A stretch of DNA of 64,000 nt from Punctularia strigosozonata HHB-11173 SS5 (Eukaryota; Basidiomycota; Agaricomycetes; Corticiales; Punctulariaceae), in the NCBI RefSeq assembly GCF_000264995.1, contig NW_006767441.1:686787-750786 (forward strand). Direction: 5' to 3'. The notes beneath the pieces are model-generated. The model was not told the DNA's origin. It did not search any database and was given only the letters and a program-made list of their open reading frames with translations. The translations under genes and the position numbers were made by a program. Each line of letters opens with the position of its first letter. Positions within the stretch are counted from its first letter, which is position 1. Positions 1 to 11,984 of the stretch are shown here, piece after piece.

Positions 1-3000
1 CTTCCGTTCAATACTGTTTCGCACCGAGTAGCTTGTGATCCGTGTCTCGAGGTTAGAGTTGCGCCAGGTGACCATGAATCCTGCGTTCTGCAGAGGATCG
101 CGACTAGCTTCTTCCAATGGGGATATGATATATGCACCTACGATAGCAGATGAGTGAGCGAATCTGTGTAACGATTCATCTGTACCTTTCTCTATGCTTT
201 CAATGTCGCCCAAGGGTACGCGGTGGAATACTTTGATCTTCTCGAGTGTGTAGTCGTAGCTCTAGGCACAGCCCTATGACCACCTCATCTCCACCGGGAA
301 GAGAGCGACTTACTACGATGTAAAGCGCGCGAACAGACTAAGGAGGCATCAGAATGCCGCGAACGTTCGGCTATGGCGCATCACAAAGCTTACCAGGAGA
401 AGGACCTTTTCCTCGAATCTATCCGCCATCTTTCGGTTCAATGCTTCGGGCGAGAATACGGTCCATCCAGAAAGTAACCGTTCGCCTTCGGAGAGAACCC
501 GAGACACGGATGTTGCGATGGCGTCCGCTCTGATTTGAGCGATTCGGACCATATCACGAGGGTCAGACGATTGTAACTTCAGCAAGAATTCCGAGAAGAC
601 TGTGAGTGTCCGACAACCCAGCATATAATCGATGACGGCCTGACAGAACCAATCACTGAATGTAGAGGTGTACATCCTTGGAAAATATTAACAAAGACGA
701 TATCTGCCAAGGATGTTGGTAGACTAACCGAGCGATCGAGTTGATGCCATCGTTCAGCATGCCGCCAAGATCGCGTTTACCTGTCCTGGTTATAGTTCTA
801 GCTGGTGCCGATAATACGAGTTCAAAGCACGCACCTAGTAAAGTCTCCCTGATAATAATAGCCATGAGTGACAAAACCTCATGTGTACAATGAACGTACC
901 TTCAGAGCAGAAGTACCAGCACTGAGCGATAGTCAGCATACCCGCGATGTCGAGAGATATCAAACCTGTTGAAACATACTATGCACGGCTGATGGCATCG
1001 CCATTATTTGCCCATACTGGTGGAAGAGATATCAATCTGAAGGCGAGCGTAAACATAATCATCTTACCATCATTGAACACGACGTCTAATTCCGTGCGCC
1101 CATTTTCTGTCGTATTCAATAGAGCAACCGCACCTAGTTGTCTGTTCAAGACATGACGAGCAAAAGCAGACTCCGCAGTGGATCAACGGCGAGGCGGATA
1201 AGCAAGGAGGCTACGACTTACTTGTACTACATTCGTCCTGTCGAGGCAGTCGATGCAATTGACACGAAACACGCCCTTCTGATCCGACATCTTCGATCCA
1301 CTCGATATCCAGAGATACCTGAAGAAAGAGGTTAGCGAAGAAAATAAGAATCGATTACTAGCCTTGCCCTTGTTGTTCGAAGGTACGCTCTAGTTTGTCG
1401 ATTAACATCGAGATATTCTCATATCTGTTGTTCAATGGTCAGGATAAAAACGAGTTTAAAGGGAAAAGCTGACGCACTTCATGCCCTTTGTCTCGGCATG
1501 GAAGTCATATTCTGTATAGCTAGGTTCTGGCTCGCGTCTAGTCTCATTGGGTAAAACGGACTGGTGTACTTCACATCAGGCCATGCCATCTCAGAGACAA
1601 AGTCACGGTATGCACAAGTGACAGCCGCTTCCTTCCCATGTTGTTCGGCTAGGTTTACCACATTCTATGACAGATTGAGTTATGACATGCCTGACAAGTG
1701 ATAAAGACCAACGTTTGGCCCGTAGTGCCCCACAGTCCTCTGGAAATGACGTCGCACGGCATCCAGTTGCTGGCTATGCGTCCGGTCGGACGCAAGGACA
1801 GGGGCCGGTTTCAGGCTATACCCAGGTTGGGACCAAAACAGAGGTACTAGCAAAATGAGTTTAGCAGCATCCTTAGGAGAAAGAACACGACACACTTGAT
1901 CCACGAATTTGGACATATGAGAAAACGTTTGAATGGCCCTCACGCTGTGATGTCCGGATGTGGTCAGTGAAACTCATATTTGCAAAGGGCATCACATTTT
2001 CTCACGTCAACTCGAACGACGGCCTCTGTCTCGACGAAGTTGGCAACATGCGCTTCATCGTCGATTCCTCTTCTCTGGTAACGGAGCCCAGCACGGTTTT
2101 TTGATCGTCGGGAAACGAGAATATAGTCCACCAACGCGGATTTGCCTTCCTCGGATTCTTCAGGTTCACGCGGTACTCGGAATGCGGCGATTTGATAGTA
2201 CCCTTGCATGATCGGCAGGACATATGAATGTAGCTGTTGAGAATTAACATCAGCAATGGCCATATCCCTTCAATCGTCGGGTGTAGCAAGCTTACTCCTG
2301 CTTCTGTGAATGGCTTGGACAACCATTCGTTCCACCAGAATTGGCGATCGACGCGGCGCCAAAGGGGTAAAGTGGGGTACACTTCCGCAAGGACGTCAAC
2401 CTTCTCCAAGTCAGGGTGTTCAGTGGGTGCATCTGAGATCCCTGAAGCCGCGGAAGACGACGCTGTCGTTGTCGGGGTCTCCAAGGCGTTCAAGTCGGAA
2501 AGAAGATGATGTTCCCTTTTCGACTTCGCAATCTCCTCCTGTTTGTGCTGCAGAGATCGCGTGATATCTGGATATGACCAGTTAGACGAGTAACAAAGGT
2601 GCGCGGAAAACGTGCCAAACGTGTACGCAAAATACATGCCGCCCTTGGTGTACTCGCGGATGATTTCTTTCAGAATCTTATCCTCCAGTTCAGAATGCTG
2701 CTCCGCTTGCGTTTTCGGCTCGGGCGCACGACTGTCAATAATATCCCCCAGGACCTCAGAAGGTGACTGCACATCCTGCTCTGCGGCTGCATCGACTACT
2801 TCTTCGGTGTCGTGCTTCAGTGAAGTTGGAGCGTCAGAGTTATCACGGGATTCCACCCCTGCGCCGTGAGAATCCGCATTTTCCTCGTCGACGATATCCA
2901 TTGGGGACTGCGGAGGTCGCTTAGCTAGTTTGTTCCAAAACGATAGCCGCTTCGCTAGCGTCTGAGCCACTGAGTTGGTGTTCACGGATGTCTCCGACGA

Positions 3001-3851
3001 AGGGGTAGAGGCACCAGATGACGGAGTATTGGGATCGTCTTCATTCTCTGGCTTGAACTCCGTTGAGTTCAGCGGTGTCATAATCTTCACCTGCTCCTCA
3101 TCGGCGAATTTGACACGAGGGGTGTGTGAAATAGATTGCGTCTCATCGGAGGCCTTCGACACATCTTCAGGAGGAAAGTTATCCAGATCACTTGCTACAG
3201 TGTTCACTGATGCTGTATGTAAAAGCGAGAGCCGTGCTTGTGCCGCGTTCTTGGTTGCGAGTGTATTGAGCACTGTCCTTGCTCTATCTTCTTTGAGGGG
3301 TATAGCAGTAACGCCTTTGACGCCGTAGACTGTATATGCATCATCTAGGACTACCACGAGGTTGAGCATCAACCTGCACAGTACCATACGGCACTCACAG
3401 TTTCCTATGTTTGACTTGCTGGTGATAGCAAGCAAGTACGATGCTTCAGAATTTGACACCGCTTCAGGTTCCATATTCATACACGTTTTCTGAGTAACTC
3501 ACTAGAATATAGCTCTACGATTCCAATAATCCCGTACACAACAACGCTCTCGGACCAGTCCCGGCCGTCTGCTTCGCCATCGCCTTGAAGTTCCTCTACC
3601 GAGATTGCTTGACCCCAGGCTAACCGCACATGGGTTGCCGGATGCTTTAAGCCGGCAACATGTGGGCGTATGAGGAGGCCCTCCGGGGTCGGTAAAATAG
3701 CGAGATGATTGTATGGGCAAGGGTGTGGGACTGAAGGTAGGGTATAACTTGGAGGCAGGCTCGCCGCATGTAATATTGGCCGGTTCGGTGCCGCCGCTGT
3801 CGTCGAGACGGGAGGCGGAGGGCTCTTAGTCTTGCGGAATAGTCGCTTCAT
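1..3851 (-). CDS. SAC-domain phosphoinositide phosphatase with hSac2 domain (3' end beyond window)
   Basis: This is an inositol lipid phosphatase expected to act on membrane phosphoinositides. The start is the ATG at 3849-3851. Exons read leftwards through a SAC N-terminal region ([22 protein letters not shown]), a long Ser/Thr/acidic insert at about 2.5-3.2 kb, then the conserved stretch [19 protein letters not shown]. The catalytic CX5R motif is intact as CIDCLDRT at 1234-1257. Downstream exons ([27 protein letters not shown]) match the hSac2 homology region found after the SAC domain in INPP5F-like proteins, and they run to base 1 without a stop, so the C-terminus lies outside the window. 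At least seven short GT-AG introns are needed. The large low-complexity insert inside the SAC region looks lineage-specific. Family assignment is strong; substrate preference cannot be read from the sequence. It is tandem to PRE2, about 150 bp apart. Confidence 0.9.
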
Positions 3852-4001
3852 AACGAAGGAACGTGGTCGAGTCTGAGCAAGTCATCGAACCACGAACACT
3901 TCCGCCCGCGACGATCAATCAAGCCAAGTGATCGCGTGACGTCATGTCAAGTTGACTACGGTGAACGTTTGAATCATGATACATCATACATATACGGTAC
4001 A

Positions 4002-5228
4002 TCAGGCCTCGACGGCGACGGGAGCTGGTGCAGGAGGATCCGAAGAGCTCTTCCCTTCTGTGCGAATATCGTATCCATACGCGGCATGCGTTGAACCGGG
4101 GACATCTCCGGCTCCCTCGTAGTGCATTTGCGAGACGTCGAAGTTGCCTGCAAAACCAATCAAATATACACATGCAACAAGATTGAATGTGCTCACCAAT
4201 AAACTTCCAGCCGTCTTCTTTGATGTGGTAAACATTGCATGTGTTACCGGAGAATGCATCGCGATGACCAGCGGCGTAGATGCTTCGCCTGCCGAGCTCT
4301 TGAGCCTCCTCGTCGGTGAGGTCCCACCGGTAGCCCTGGTCAAGAACACCATACGCATAGGTGCTGCCGGATCCAACCGAGAAAAGATCGCCTTTTAACC
4401 GCGTGCCATCGGAATCGACATAAACGACAGCAGGGCCTGTCTTGTCCCAACCGCAGATCATGGTCCCCTATATGATCTCAGCAATGATTTTAGCTTCCGA
4501 GAACACATGCACCTCACCATGCTCAAGCCCATCCCTTTGTAGCCGTAAACGAGGTTGCTGAGGTATTTGCTAGCAGCCGCGACAGAGATGCGCTCCCGGT
4601 TCCGCAACTCATGCAGCCGGCATTGGATTCCCAGGTACGTTTCCCAGTATTGACAATCGGCTATATAGAGTATGGGTAATTAGCGCCGGCCAGTCCGAGG
4701 GATTCCATAGCAGAGACACGACCGCACCGGCGCCACCAGCCATAGTGCCAAGCAGGTAGGGGTTGATTTCAATGACCTTCTTGACAGTGCCCGATGCTTC
4801 AAACGAAGGTCAGCGACCGAGCGCTTATGCAGTTCCACTACAGCGCACCAACGTAGCTCCCGGCGGTCGCTCGAGAATCAACCGCTACGATCACTCCGCC
4901 TTGGAACCGGAATGCAAGCGTGGTGGTACCATGCTTGATCTTAATGCGGCAGCTGGGATCCGCGTGATCGTCTGTATGGAGCCTCAAGAAAGCTGCAGGC
5001 TAAATAGAAGGTTTCAGTGGCTCTATCATGTATCCGCAAGTTTGTATCTCTCACATCAGGAACGTTGGGCACGGAGAAGTTGGGCACCCCGCGGGCGAGG
5101 TTGCCAAAGCCAGCTTCCGAACCCCACATCACATCTGAGCAGTCCTCATCTTCCGCCGAAGTATCCTTCACTCTCCTGAGTTCACTCGCGGCACCTGAAG
5201 TGGAGAATCGGGTGACGAAGGTGTTCAT
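4002..5228 (-). CDS. PRE2: 20S proteasome subunit beta-5 (chymotrypsin-like)
   Basis: This is the catalytic beta-5 subunit of the 20S proteasome core. It is made as a precursor with a propeptide of about 82 residues that is removed to expose the nucleophile Thr1. The cleavage context HG|TTTLAF is present, with the Thr1 codon at 4925-4927. The family blocks [56 protein letters not shown] and [18 protein letters not shown] all follow. The start is the ATG at 5226-5228 and the stop at 4002-4004. About five introns are needed; the one splitting SYV|ASGTVKK has donor GTGCGC and the one before GTMICGW has donor GTGAGG. The acidic, Pro/Ala-rich C-terminal tail is slightly longer than in yeast. All visible catalytic and structural motifs are intact, so an active subunit is expected. 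Confidence 0.96.
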
Positions 5229-5679
5229 GGTGAACGGGGTAAGATGAAGTGAGTACCAGTCGCGCGAGCCGCGTCAGTGAGGACGCGTCGCCGCTTACCC
5301 GTTCCGGCAATATCGTGGAAATGTACTTAACGGATATATTATCATTTACCGTCCTCCGGGCAAAATACCACCCCCGCGCGCTATAGTACTCGCGGTCACC
5401 AGCGACCACCGTTTTAGCCAAGCACACATCGTCTCAAATGTTGGTTAGATCTTGCACGCCGAAGGGGCCAGCGCTGGCTGAGTGCCTTCTATCACTGCGC
5501 TGTGGCATCTTCAGCTTCGTCTTTCAGTTCGATCGGCTTTGGCATGGGGCAGAGTAGCATCGACTCCCAGCCAACCCTATAGCACGCGCTTCCGAATCCG
5601 ACAAGAACCTAGCGAAATGGCAGTCATTGATTCGAGAACAGTGTACCAACCCCTCCTGACACCGGTCTTCGACTATCTA
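5229..5679. other. Intergenic: PRE2 upstream region
   Basis: This contains the 5' flank of PRE2 and the poorly defined 5' part of the dead dehydrogenase to the right. No conserved protein is recognisable. I did not find a recognisable proteasome control element. Confidence 0.5.
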
Positions 5680-6858
5680 CTGAGCTGCCTGTCGCTATTG
5701 TTAATGGAGCAGCTTAAGGAATCGGTAAAGGAGTCGCTCTTCGCCTCGCTCAAGACGGAAACGATGTGGCGGTTAACGACTTGAAGAGCAAATCGCTAAT
5801 ACTTGACGAAGTCTGCGCCGTGATCAATGAGAAAGGTTGACGGTCGCTGCAGGTCACTGCGGACAACTCCTCATCTGAGGATGTTCAGAGACTGGTGGAC
5901 AGGGTCGTAGAGCAGCTCGGCCGTCTGGATGTGGTACGGCAGGCGTATTGATGTAGGGGTCGCCGAGTGTCACCCTTGGACCGCAGATAGTCGCCAATGC
6001 TGGTATTGTTATGATATCGCCCTCCCTGGACAGTACGTCGTCCTCTTATCTTTCTCCGTGCCATAGGATTTGATCGTCTGCGTAGTGTCGGTCGAGGATT
6101 GGGACAGACTATTTCCGTGAACGTTCGCGGGATCATGTTGTGTTACAAGACCGCCACGAACCAGATGTAAAGTCAAGGGCAAGGACGTATCATAGGTAGG
6201 AAGACGAACTTCAGTTTCACGCTTTGCACTCCGGCTGCGCGCCGCTCATGCAGGAGCATGCTCTGTGGCACGAAAGAAAAGTAATAAGAACAAAATGTCG
6301 TCACCCGATTCATGGCTGAATTGTGCCTCTTAGGGCTCCCTCTACTTTCCGCGTATTGCTCCGGCAAATTCGCAGTTCGGGGATTGGCCCAATCAGCGTG
6401 TACGTCAATCATCACTGGAACATCCCAAGCATTGATCGCCCGCTCCGCAGCGGTTGGATTGGCACCCTATGGTATCACTGTGAACGCGTATGCACCGGGT
6501 TTGATCGATACCCCCCACGGGCAGGAGCTTTCCTACACCCTCCCCGCCCAGGACGTTGACGTCAGGGTAGCTACGTTCATCGGGAAAGAACGCATGGCGT
6601 TACCGCAAAAAGTCCCGCCCCCGAAAATATACGTAACGCGACAGTCGGATAGACAGAACCATCGTCTTCTAATTGTCGGCTCAGCAGGTTCCCAAACCGC
6701 ACCTATGCCAAAGGGAGAACCTGAGGTAGTGGCTACATAGCCTTGTGTTCTACCTCGCGTAGCCGGAGGCTAAGTTTGTTACTGGTGAGCTCTAGCCAAC
6801 CACGACGAAGTTGTTTTAGGGCAACCAATCAACGTGGATGGTGGGCTCCAGTTCGATT
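5680..6858 (+). pseudogene. Short-chain dehydrogenase/reductase (acetoin reductase-like) pseudogene
   Basis: Translated fragments trace a complete classical SDR in order: cofactor-loop remnant VAIVNGAA*GIGKGVAL, ADNSSSEDVQRLVDRVVEQ, VANAGI, SVEDWDRLF / SVNVRGIMLCYK, active-site YCSGKFAVRGLAQS, YGITVNAYAPGLIDTPHG, and the C-terminal signature INVDGGLQFD with a stop at 6856-6858. The reading frame is broken by TAA at 5715-5717, inside the glycine-rich NAD(P) loop where Arg is usual, by TGA at 5838-5840 in the same frame, by TAA at 6168-6170, and by a frameshift near 6113-6118 between DRLF and SVNVRG. Intron-like GT...AG segments remain (for example before IVANAGI), so this is a decayed intron-containing gene and not a processed copy. 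A working protein is not expected. The 5' end is not defined. Confidence 0.82.
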
Positions 6859-7131
6859 AAACGGCTCACGAACAGCAGGCATTTTCACATTACTATATGG
6901 CGTCAAGTCAACGGGCGGGGGTTGTCAGTGTGCTGATATGGGGTCGTTTCATGTCTGTTATCCCGCGGGACGCCATGTAACTTGGATGGATGCAAACCAA
7001 TTACATCACGGCATGTTACGCCAGTCACATTGCATATGGACTCATAGTACACCCACTACGACGCCCATCATGAGATACTCGGATGTTCCCCCCCTTCACA
7101 GTCCCTTGATCTCGGTCCTCGCCGTCCCTCG
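6859..7131. other. Intergenic: between SDR pseudogene and phosphopantetheine adenylyltransferase
   Basis: No conserved coding sequence is seen. It presumably carries the promoter and 5' leader of the adenylyltransferase gene that starts at 7132. Confidence 0.5.
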
Positions 7132-8504
7132 ATGACATGGCATACAGTCCGCCAGCGCGTCCGTCGCCTGTTCCGCTCGAAGTCGCACGTTGAGGGCGGA
7201 TCGAATTCAACTCTGAAACAAGATCCAACCGAGGGCGAGATGCCTCCGTCCAACACAACTGCCACGCCGGCGGTAGAGCCTACGGATGGAATTGCAACAC
7301 AGTCGGCGGTGGGCGGCCCAGGCAACAAGGAGCCAATGCCGATCTCAGAAGTCGACAATGCGCTTCTCGTCCTCAGGCTGGACGCTTTGGATACTGGGGC
7401 CTACAGGTCCCTCGGCCCCCTGATCGAACATGCAGCCCACCCGACGCGTTCAAGGCTGCTAATTCTCCTTCTTTCGCCCCTGTTCGATTCCAGGCAGTCG
7501 GAGGGCGGCATAAACCGCCTCGCGAAGTGGGACGGGGTCCAGCGTCTGCTGACCTTCGCGTATGTGGAGGCCACACGCGTCGCACAACAACACGGGAGGG
7601 TGCTCATCGATATCAATGTCTTGCTTCGCTCTGAGAGGGAGGTGATATGGGGGGATGTGGTGAAGGACGCCGAGGTCATATTTGCGGCGGAAAACGGTAT
7701 GTATATCCATATCATGAACGGTGACGCACTATCTTAACTCTTCAAGATAAATTGCCGGACAGTATCGCATCTTCCGCACAGTTGATACCGTGCGCCTCCG
7801 CGAGGCCTACCAACCCGTCTGTTCAATACGTGCCAGAACAGAAAGTTGCGACAGAAGACTCATTACTCCGAGTTGTCGCGTTAGGAGGGACATTTGATCA
7901 CTTGCACGCTGGGCACAAGATCTTGCTGAGCATGGCCGCATGGATAGCAAGCGAGAAGATCATTGTCGGCGTCACCGGTGCGTCGCCGTCGCTTTGCCTC
8001 GCTTGACTAGACCTACTGACGCATGCTAGACGACGCACTGTTACAAAACAAATCAAACAAGCATGTTTTAGAAGATCTGTCAACGCGGTCGGAGCGCGTA
8101 CGGGCGTTCTTGGCTTTGTTCAGACCCGGATTGGTGTACGACATCGTTTCGATCAAAGACGTCGCCGGACCGACCGGGTGGGACCCAGATATCCATGCCC
8201 TCGTCGTCAGCCGGGAAACGATATCAGGTGCATCAGCTAGTGCGTCCCGTTCGCCCCCTTTTCACTGTAGCTTCGCTGATGTACATTTCTTACAGTTGAC
8301 AAGATAAGGACGGAAAAGGGCCTCCCGCCTCTGCGCACTTTCGTAATCGACGTCATTTCCGCTGAGTCGGAGAGCATCGAGGGAGACAGCGCCGAGGCGC
8401 TCAAGCAGGCGAAGATGAGCAGCACCTACATCCGGGAATGGATCGTTAAGTACCAGCTTGAGAAAGCTCACGATGGTCCAAAAACTCCGGACGTCAACGT
8501 ATGA
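7132..8504 (+). CDS. CAB4: Phosphopantetheine adenylyltransferase (coenzyme A biosynthesis)
   Basis: This enzyme joins 4'-phosphopantetheine to AMP from ATP, giving dephospho-CoA, the penultimate step of coenzyme A synthesis. The nucleotidylyltransferase signature VVALGGTFDHLHAGHK (T/HxGH class) is intact near 7880-7920, followed by KIIVGVTG and, late in the protein, KMSSTYIREWI. The N-terminal half (LLILLLSPLF, GVQRLLTFAYVEATRVAQQ) matches the extra eukaryotic PPAT domain. No dephospho-CoA kinase domain follows, so it is the fungal monofunctional form and not an animal CoA synthase. Introns lie after AAENG (donor near 7696), 7978-8029, and before VDKIRTEKG near 8297. The start at 7132 is the first ATG of the open frame; an internal ATG at 7241 is an alternative. 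The stop is at 8502-8504. It is convergent with the LIM gene. Confidence 0.88.
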
Positions 8505-8885
8505 AGCAGTAGAAGAAACTCCTGAAAGCGCGGACCACCCGATTCTTACTCTACAGCAGACCTTTTATCGATTGTATATAGCTACGAGTGTATTCTGATG
8601 TATTAAGTACTCCGTGAAGAAACTCGAACCGTCCATTGATTGCTACAAGGGCTAAGGAGAGTGTGACCGAAGTGGGCCATGAAATAGAAGAGAGTCCATC
8701 AGTTTGGTATCGGGGAATATCGATGGAGGACGTAGGACGTGAGTTGGGATCATAAGGGAAAAAGAGAGATTAGCGGAAAGCATAAGATGGTGATATAAGG
8801 GGCAAGGCGCCATATAAAACGCCGAAAAGATGTGGTACAAACTCTCCCTCTCCGTCTCTTCAACGGGCAAACCCGTTAACATCTA
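8505..8885. other. Intergenic: convergent 3' ends
   Basis: This is the 3' flank shared by the plus-strand adenylyltransferase and the minus-strand LIM gene. It is AT-richer than the coding sequence on either side. No conserved ORF is seen. Confidence 0.5.
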
Positions 8886-11680
8886 TTAGCGCAAGCCACT
8901 CCCGCCGAGGCCCATTCCTCCGTTCGCGAGGTCGATGAATCGCGTCGTGCGCTTCATCGCCCTCCTCTCCCTGTCCCGATCCTCGCCCCACGCGCGGTCC
9001 TCGCCTTCTTCCTCCTCTCTCGCAGCATCTTCCATCGCTCGCGCGTGCTTCTCGCACAGCATCCGGCCGTCCATCTCAAAGTAATCCTCGAGTCGGACGG
9101 GGCAGCGGCGCGCCTTGGGCGTACCCGCATACGGGTCATTGGGGTATTCGTATTCGCACGTGAGGTGCTCCGGGTGATACCTATCGCCCGTGTGCGAGAG
9201 CGCGCAGGGTCCCTCGATGGGCTGCCCACAGGTCGCGGCCGCGCAGAGTGAGTCGTTCGCTTCGTGGTAGTGGTACGCGCAGAAGGGTTTCCCGTCGAAC
9301 ACATAAAACGTTTTGTCCGGGAACGGTTTCTAAAGCCGAGGGTCAGCTTTGAAAGGGCATGATGAATAGAACACGAACGTGGCACGTATGGCAATTGAAG
9401 CACTCCCTGTGATACTTGCCCTTCAGCTGCCCGTCGGAAGACGACACCGCCGCCTTCTCGATCGGCAAATTACACCTCCGGCACTAAGCGACGCGTCAGC
9501 CCTAGACCTCGCGACCGGAAAATCGGCACCTCACGTACCTTGGGCAGATACATATTCTTCCAGCACCTCTCGCACAGGACCCCGCCCTCGTCCATCGCGA
9601 CCCACCGCCCGTCAGTGATCACCCGCTCGCATCGCACGCACTTGCGCTCCTTCACCCGCCTCCTGACCGACTTACGCTCGCTATCCAGCTCGCGCTCCGT
9701 CGTCGGGCTCGTGTTCGCGCGCATCGGCGGTCTGAGCGCCGCCTCGCGCTCGCGCTCCTTCTTCCCCGCGCCGTGCACGCTCGCGCTGCCCTTCAGTCCA
9801 CCCGCACCGGTGCCCACCCCCGCGACCGGCCCCGCGCCATCCTCCTCCTCGGACAGCACGTCCATCGGGTTCCGGCTCGCCCGGTTCAGTGCGCCGGCAG
9901 TTCGGCCCGAGTACGCCGACGCGCTGCTGATGCTCCGACCAGGCGTCGTCGGCGTCGTCGCCGACATCCGCGCGCTCGCGCCTGCGCGCGGCGGTGAGTC
10001 AGAGGTGCTCGGGAACTGGATCTTCTGGGTGCTGCTGTTGGTAGTGCTGCTCGAACCGGCACGCGAGCGTTTGTCGGGGTTCAGGGGCAACGGCGCGGAC
10101 CTCGTGGGCGGGGACATGGCGTACGCGCTGCCCGCCGCGCTGTCAGTGTCTCCATCTCTGTACGCGAGCCCAAAGCCGGCGCTGGAGCTATAGTCCGAGG
10201 CCGAGTCCGGAGAGCGGGGGCTGAGTGCGCCCTTGGATCTGTCCTTGTCGTCGTCGTCGTTCTCTTTGTTCGCGGCGTTGAAGCGGTCGACGGTCGGCGT
10301 AGGGATGGACACGTTCGCGGGAAGCTTGTTCTTGAACTTTTCAAAAAAGGGTAGGCGTGGCGTGGACGGCTCGGGTGTCGCAGGCGCTTCGACGCGTCTG
10401 GTGCTACGCGTTGGCGACGGGGTACGCGCGGAGAGGATGGTCGTTGGCGCGGTGGAGGTCGTGCCAGTCGGCGATCGCGCGGACGTGCCGGCCGAGTAGG
10501 ACGAGACGGACCCGGACTCCGGGGAAAGAGGGGGCGTGGCCGCGCTCGGTCCTGTATTAAGGTTTAATATAGCCAATGAGCATAGAGACCGCGATTAGAC
10601 TCAGATGGACGTGCCTGCCGCCTTCGAACTGTTATCTATAGCCAGATGCGGAGGCGCGTTCGGCCTTCTCCCGTCCATGCCGGCAGCGGGGGCGGACATC
10701 TTCATGCGTTCGTCATAGGGCGCATTGTACCCCTGGTAGCCGGATGGCCCCGCCCTGGCCTGACTTTGGTCGGGATAACTGTACTGCTGCTGTTGCGTCG
10801 GCGCCTCGGGTGGCTGAGCTTGCCCCTGAGCCCACATCGCGGCGCGCGCGGCGGCTTGGAACGCGCGCCGGCCGACGCCCGCCATACCCGCCTCTCCGCC
10901 ACTGCGGTATTCGTCCGGTGGCTGGGTTTGGGGGGAGGGAGGAGGTCGGTAATTTATCATCGGCGGCGGCAACGGGGACGCGGGTGGGCGCCCATTTTGG
11001 ACAGAAGGAGCGGGGTTGGTGGTCTGGTAGGGCGCCTGCGTTCGATTCGCGTGCGGCTGATAAGCAGCGGCCGGTGTGGTGCTGCCTGATCGCGGTGGCG
11101 GGTCGCGGACGACGTATGAGCTGTTCGAGGGCGTGCCGCTGCGATCGACGGGACCTCGAGAAGGTTGATCGCGGGCGTAGGGACTGGGAGGTGGACGAGG
11201 TGCTGCTTCTGAGGGCCCTCGGGAGGGCTGGTCGCGCGGGTAGGGACTGGACGCCGTCCGCGGAGGCTCGGGTCCTCGCGCGAGCGGACTGGGTGTGCGT
11301 CGGATGGCGGGGTCCTGGATCCGGGGCGGCTGGTTGATGCTGGCGTTGGACGGGGCGCGCGAGCGCGGGGTGGGCGTCTTCGACGGTGATGGAGACGCAG
11401 CACGTTGTTGCTGCTGCTGCTGCTGCTTTTGCTGCTGGGTGCCCGGGCTCGGGCTCCTCAGCAGACCCTGGAGGCGCGCTGGCAGCAGACTGATCGGGTC
11501 GGCCCCGCCCTTGCTGGGTGGCGGGAGGGGTAGCTTGGGGACGGGCGGGACGGGGGCGCAGACATGGTCGGGGAGCTGGTCGAGTGGGACGGAGGTGCCA
11601 CACTGGGAGCACTTGACGCCCGGCAGGAGCTGGGAGATGCGCTGGGAGTCGTGGCCGCCGGGGCGGAGGGTCTGCGCCAT
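8886..11680 (-). CDS. LIM-domain protein, paxillin-like, with long Pro/Ser-rich N-terminal region
   Basis: This is probably a cytoskeleton or cell-polarity scaffold using LIM zinc fingers for protein binding. The start is the ATG at 11678-11680 (MAQTLRPGGHD). An early Cys cluster, CSQCGTSVPLDQLPDHVC, is followed by about 700 residues rich in Pro, Ser and Gln, with a poly-Gln run (11409-11438) and two exact RDQPSRGP repeats. At the C-terminus CVRCERVITDGRW...CERCW leads into a LIM module with C-x2-C-x17-H-x2-C spacing (CRRCNLPIEK...KYHRECFNCHTC), then another (CGQPIEGPC...HPEHLTCEY...RCPVRLEDYF...CEKH), ending in a charged tail and a stop at 8886. No RhoGAP domain is seen, which favours a Pxl1/paxillin-like protein over Lrg1. 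The join near 10.56-10.61 kb needs a weak donor, so two gene models cannot be excluded. Confidence 0.75.
11402..11440 (-). repeat. CAG/CAA microsatellite encoding poly-Gln
   Basis: A short trinucleotide tract in the first exon of the LIM gene encodes QQKQQQQQQQ. Such tracts change length by slippage, so allele size may vary between strains. This is seen directly in the sequence. Confidence 0.85.
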
Positions 11681-11984
11681 CCGTCGTCTAGCGCTGCTAG
11701 AGGGAGCGAGCAACGGCCACGGCCAGCGTAGGAGACAGCGAGGAGATCGACGAGAACAGAATTCGAAGCCGCCCGGGTTATCGCCATCAACTCCGTCGCT
11801 GCACCGCTCACACCCTCCTATCTCACCGGCGCACAACAACAGCAGCAGCAACAATTACACCGTTTCGATTCGGAGCCCGTTGCAAGAATAGCGAGACAGG
11901 ATTAATTACAATAGGCAGCTGATTATGATTTCATAGTCCTCGCTCGACTCGGACGCCAAGCAATCGCGCGGATCCTCCGCCAAA
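11681..11984. other. Intergenic: LIM gene 5' flank and transcription factor 3' flank
   Basis: About 300 bp lie between two tandem minus-strand genes. It includes a second small CAG/CAA-like run near 11833-11855. No coding sequence is supported. Confidence 0.5.

Noticed and set aside
9540-10193. Plus-strand ORF of 217 codons
   Set aside because: Antisense shadow of the Ser/Pro-rich exon of the LIM gene, whose zinc-finger motifs fix the minus strand as coding.
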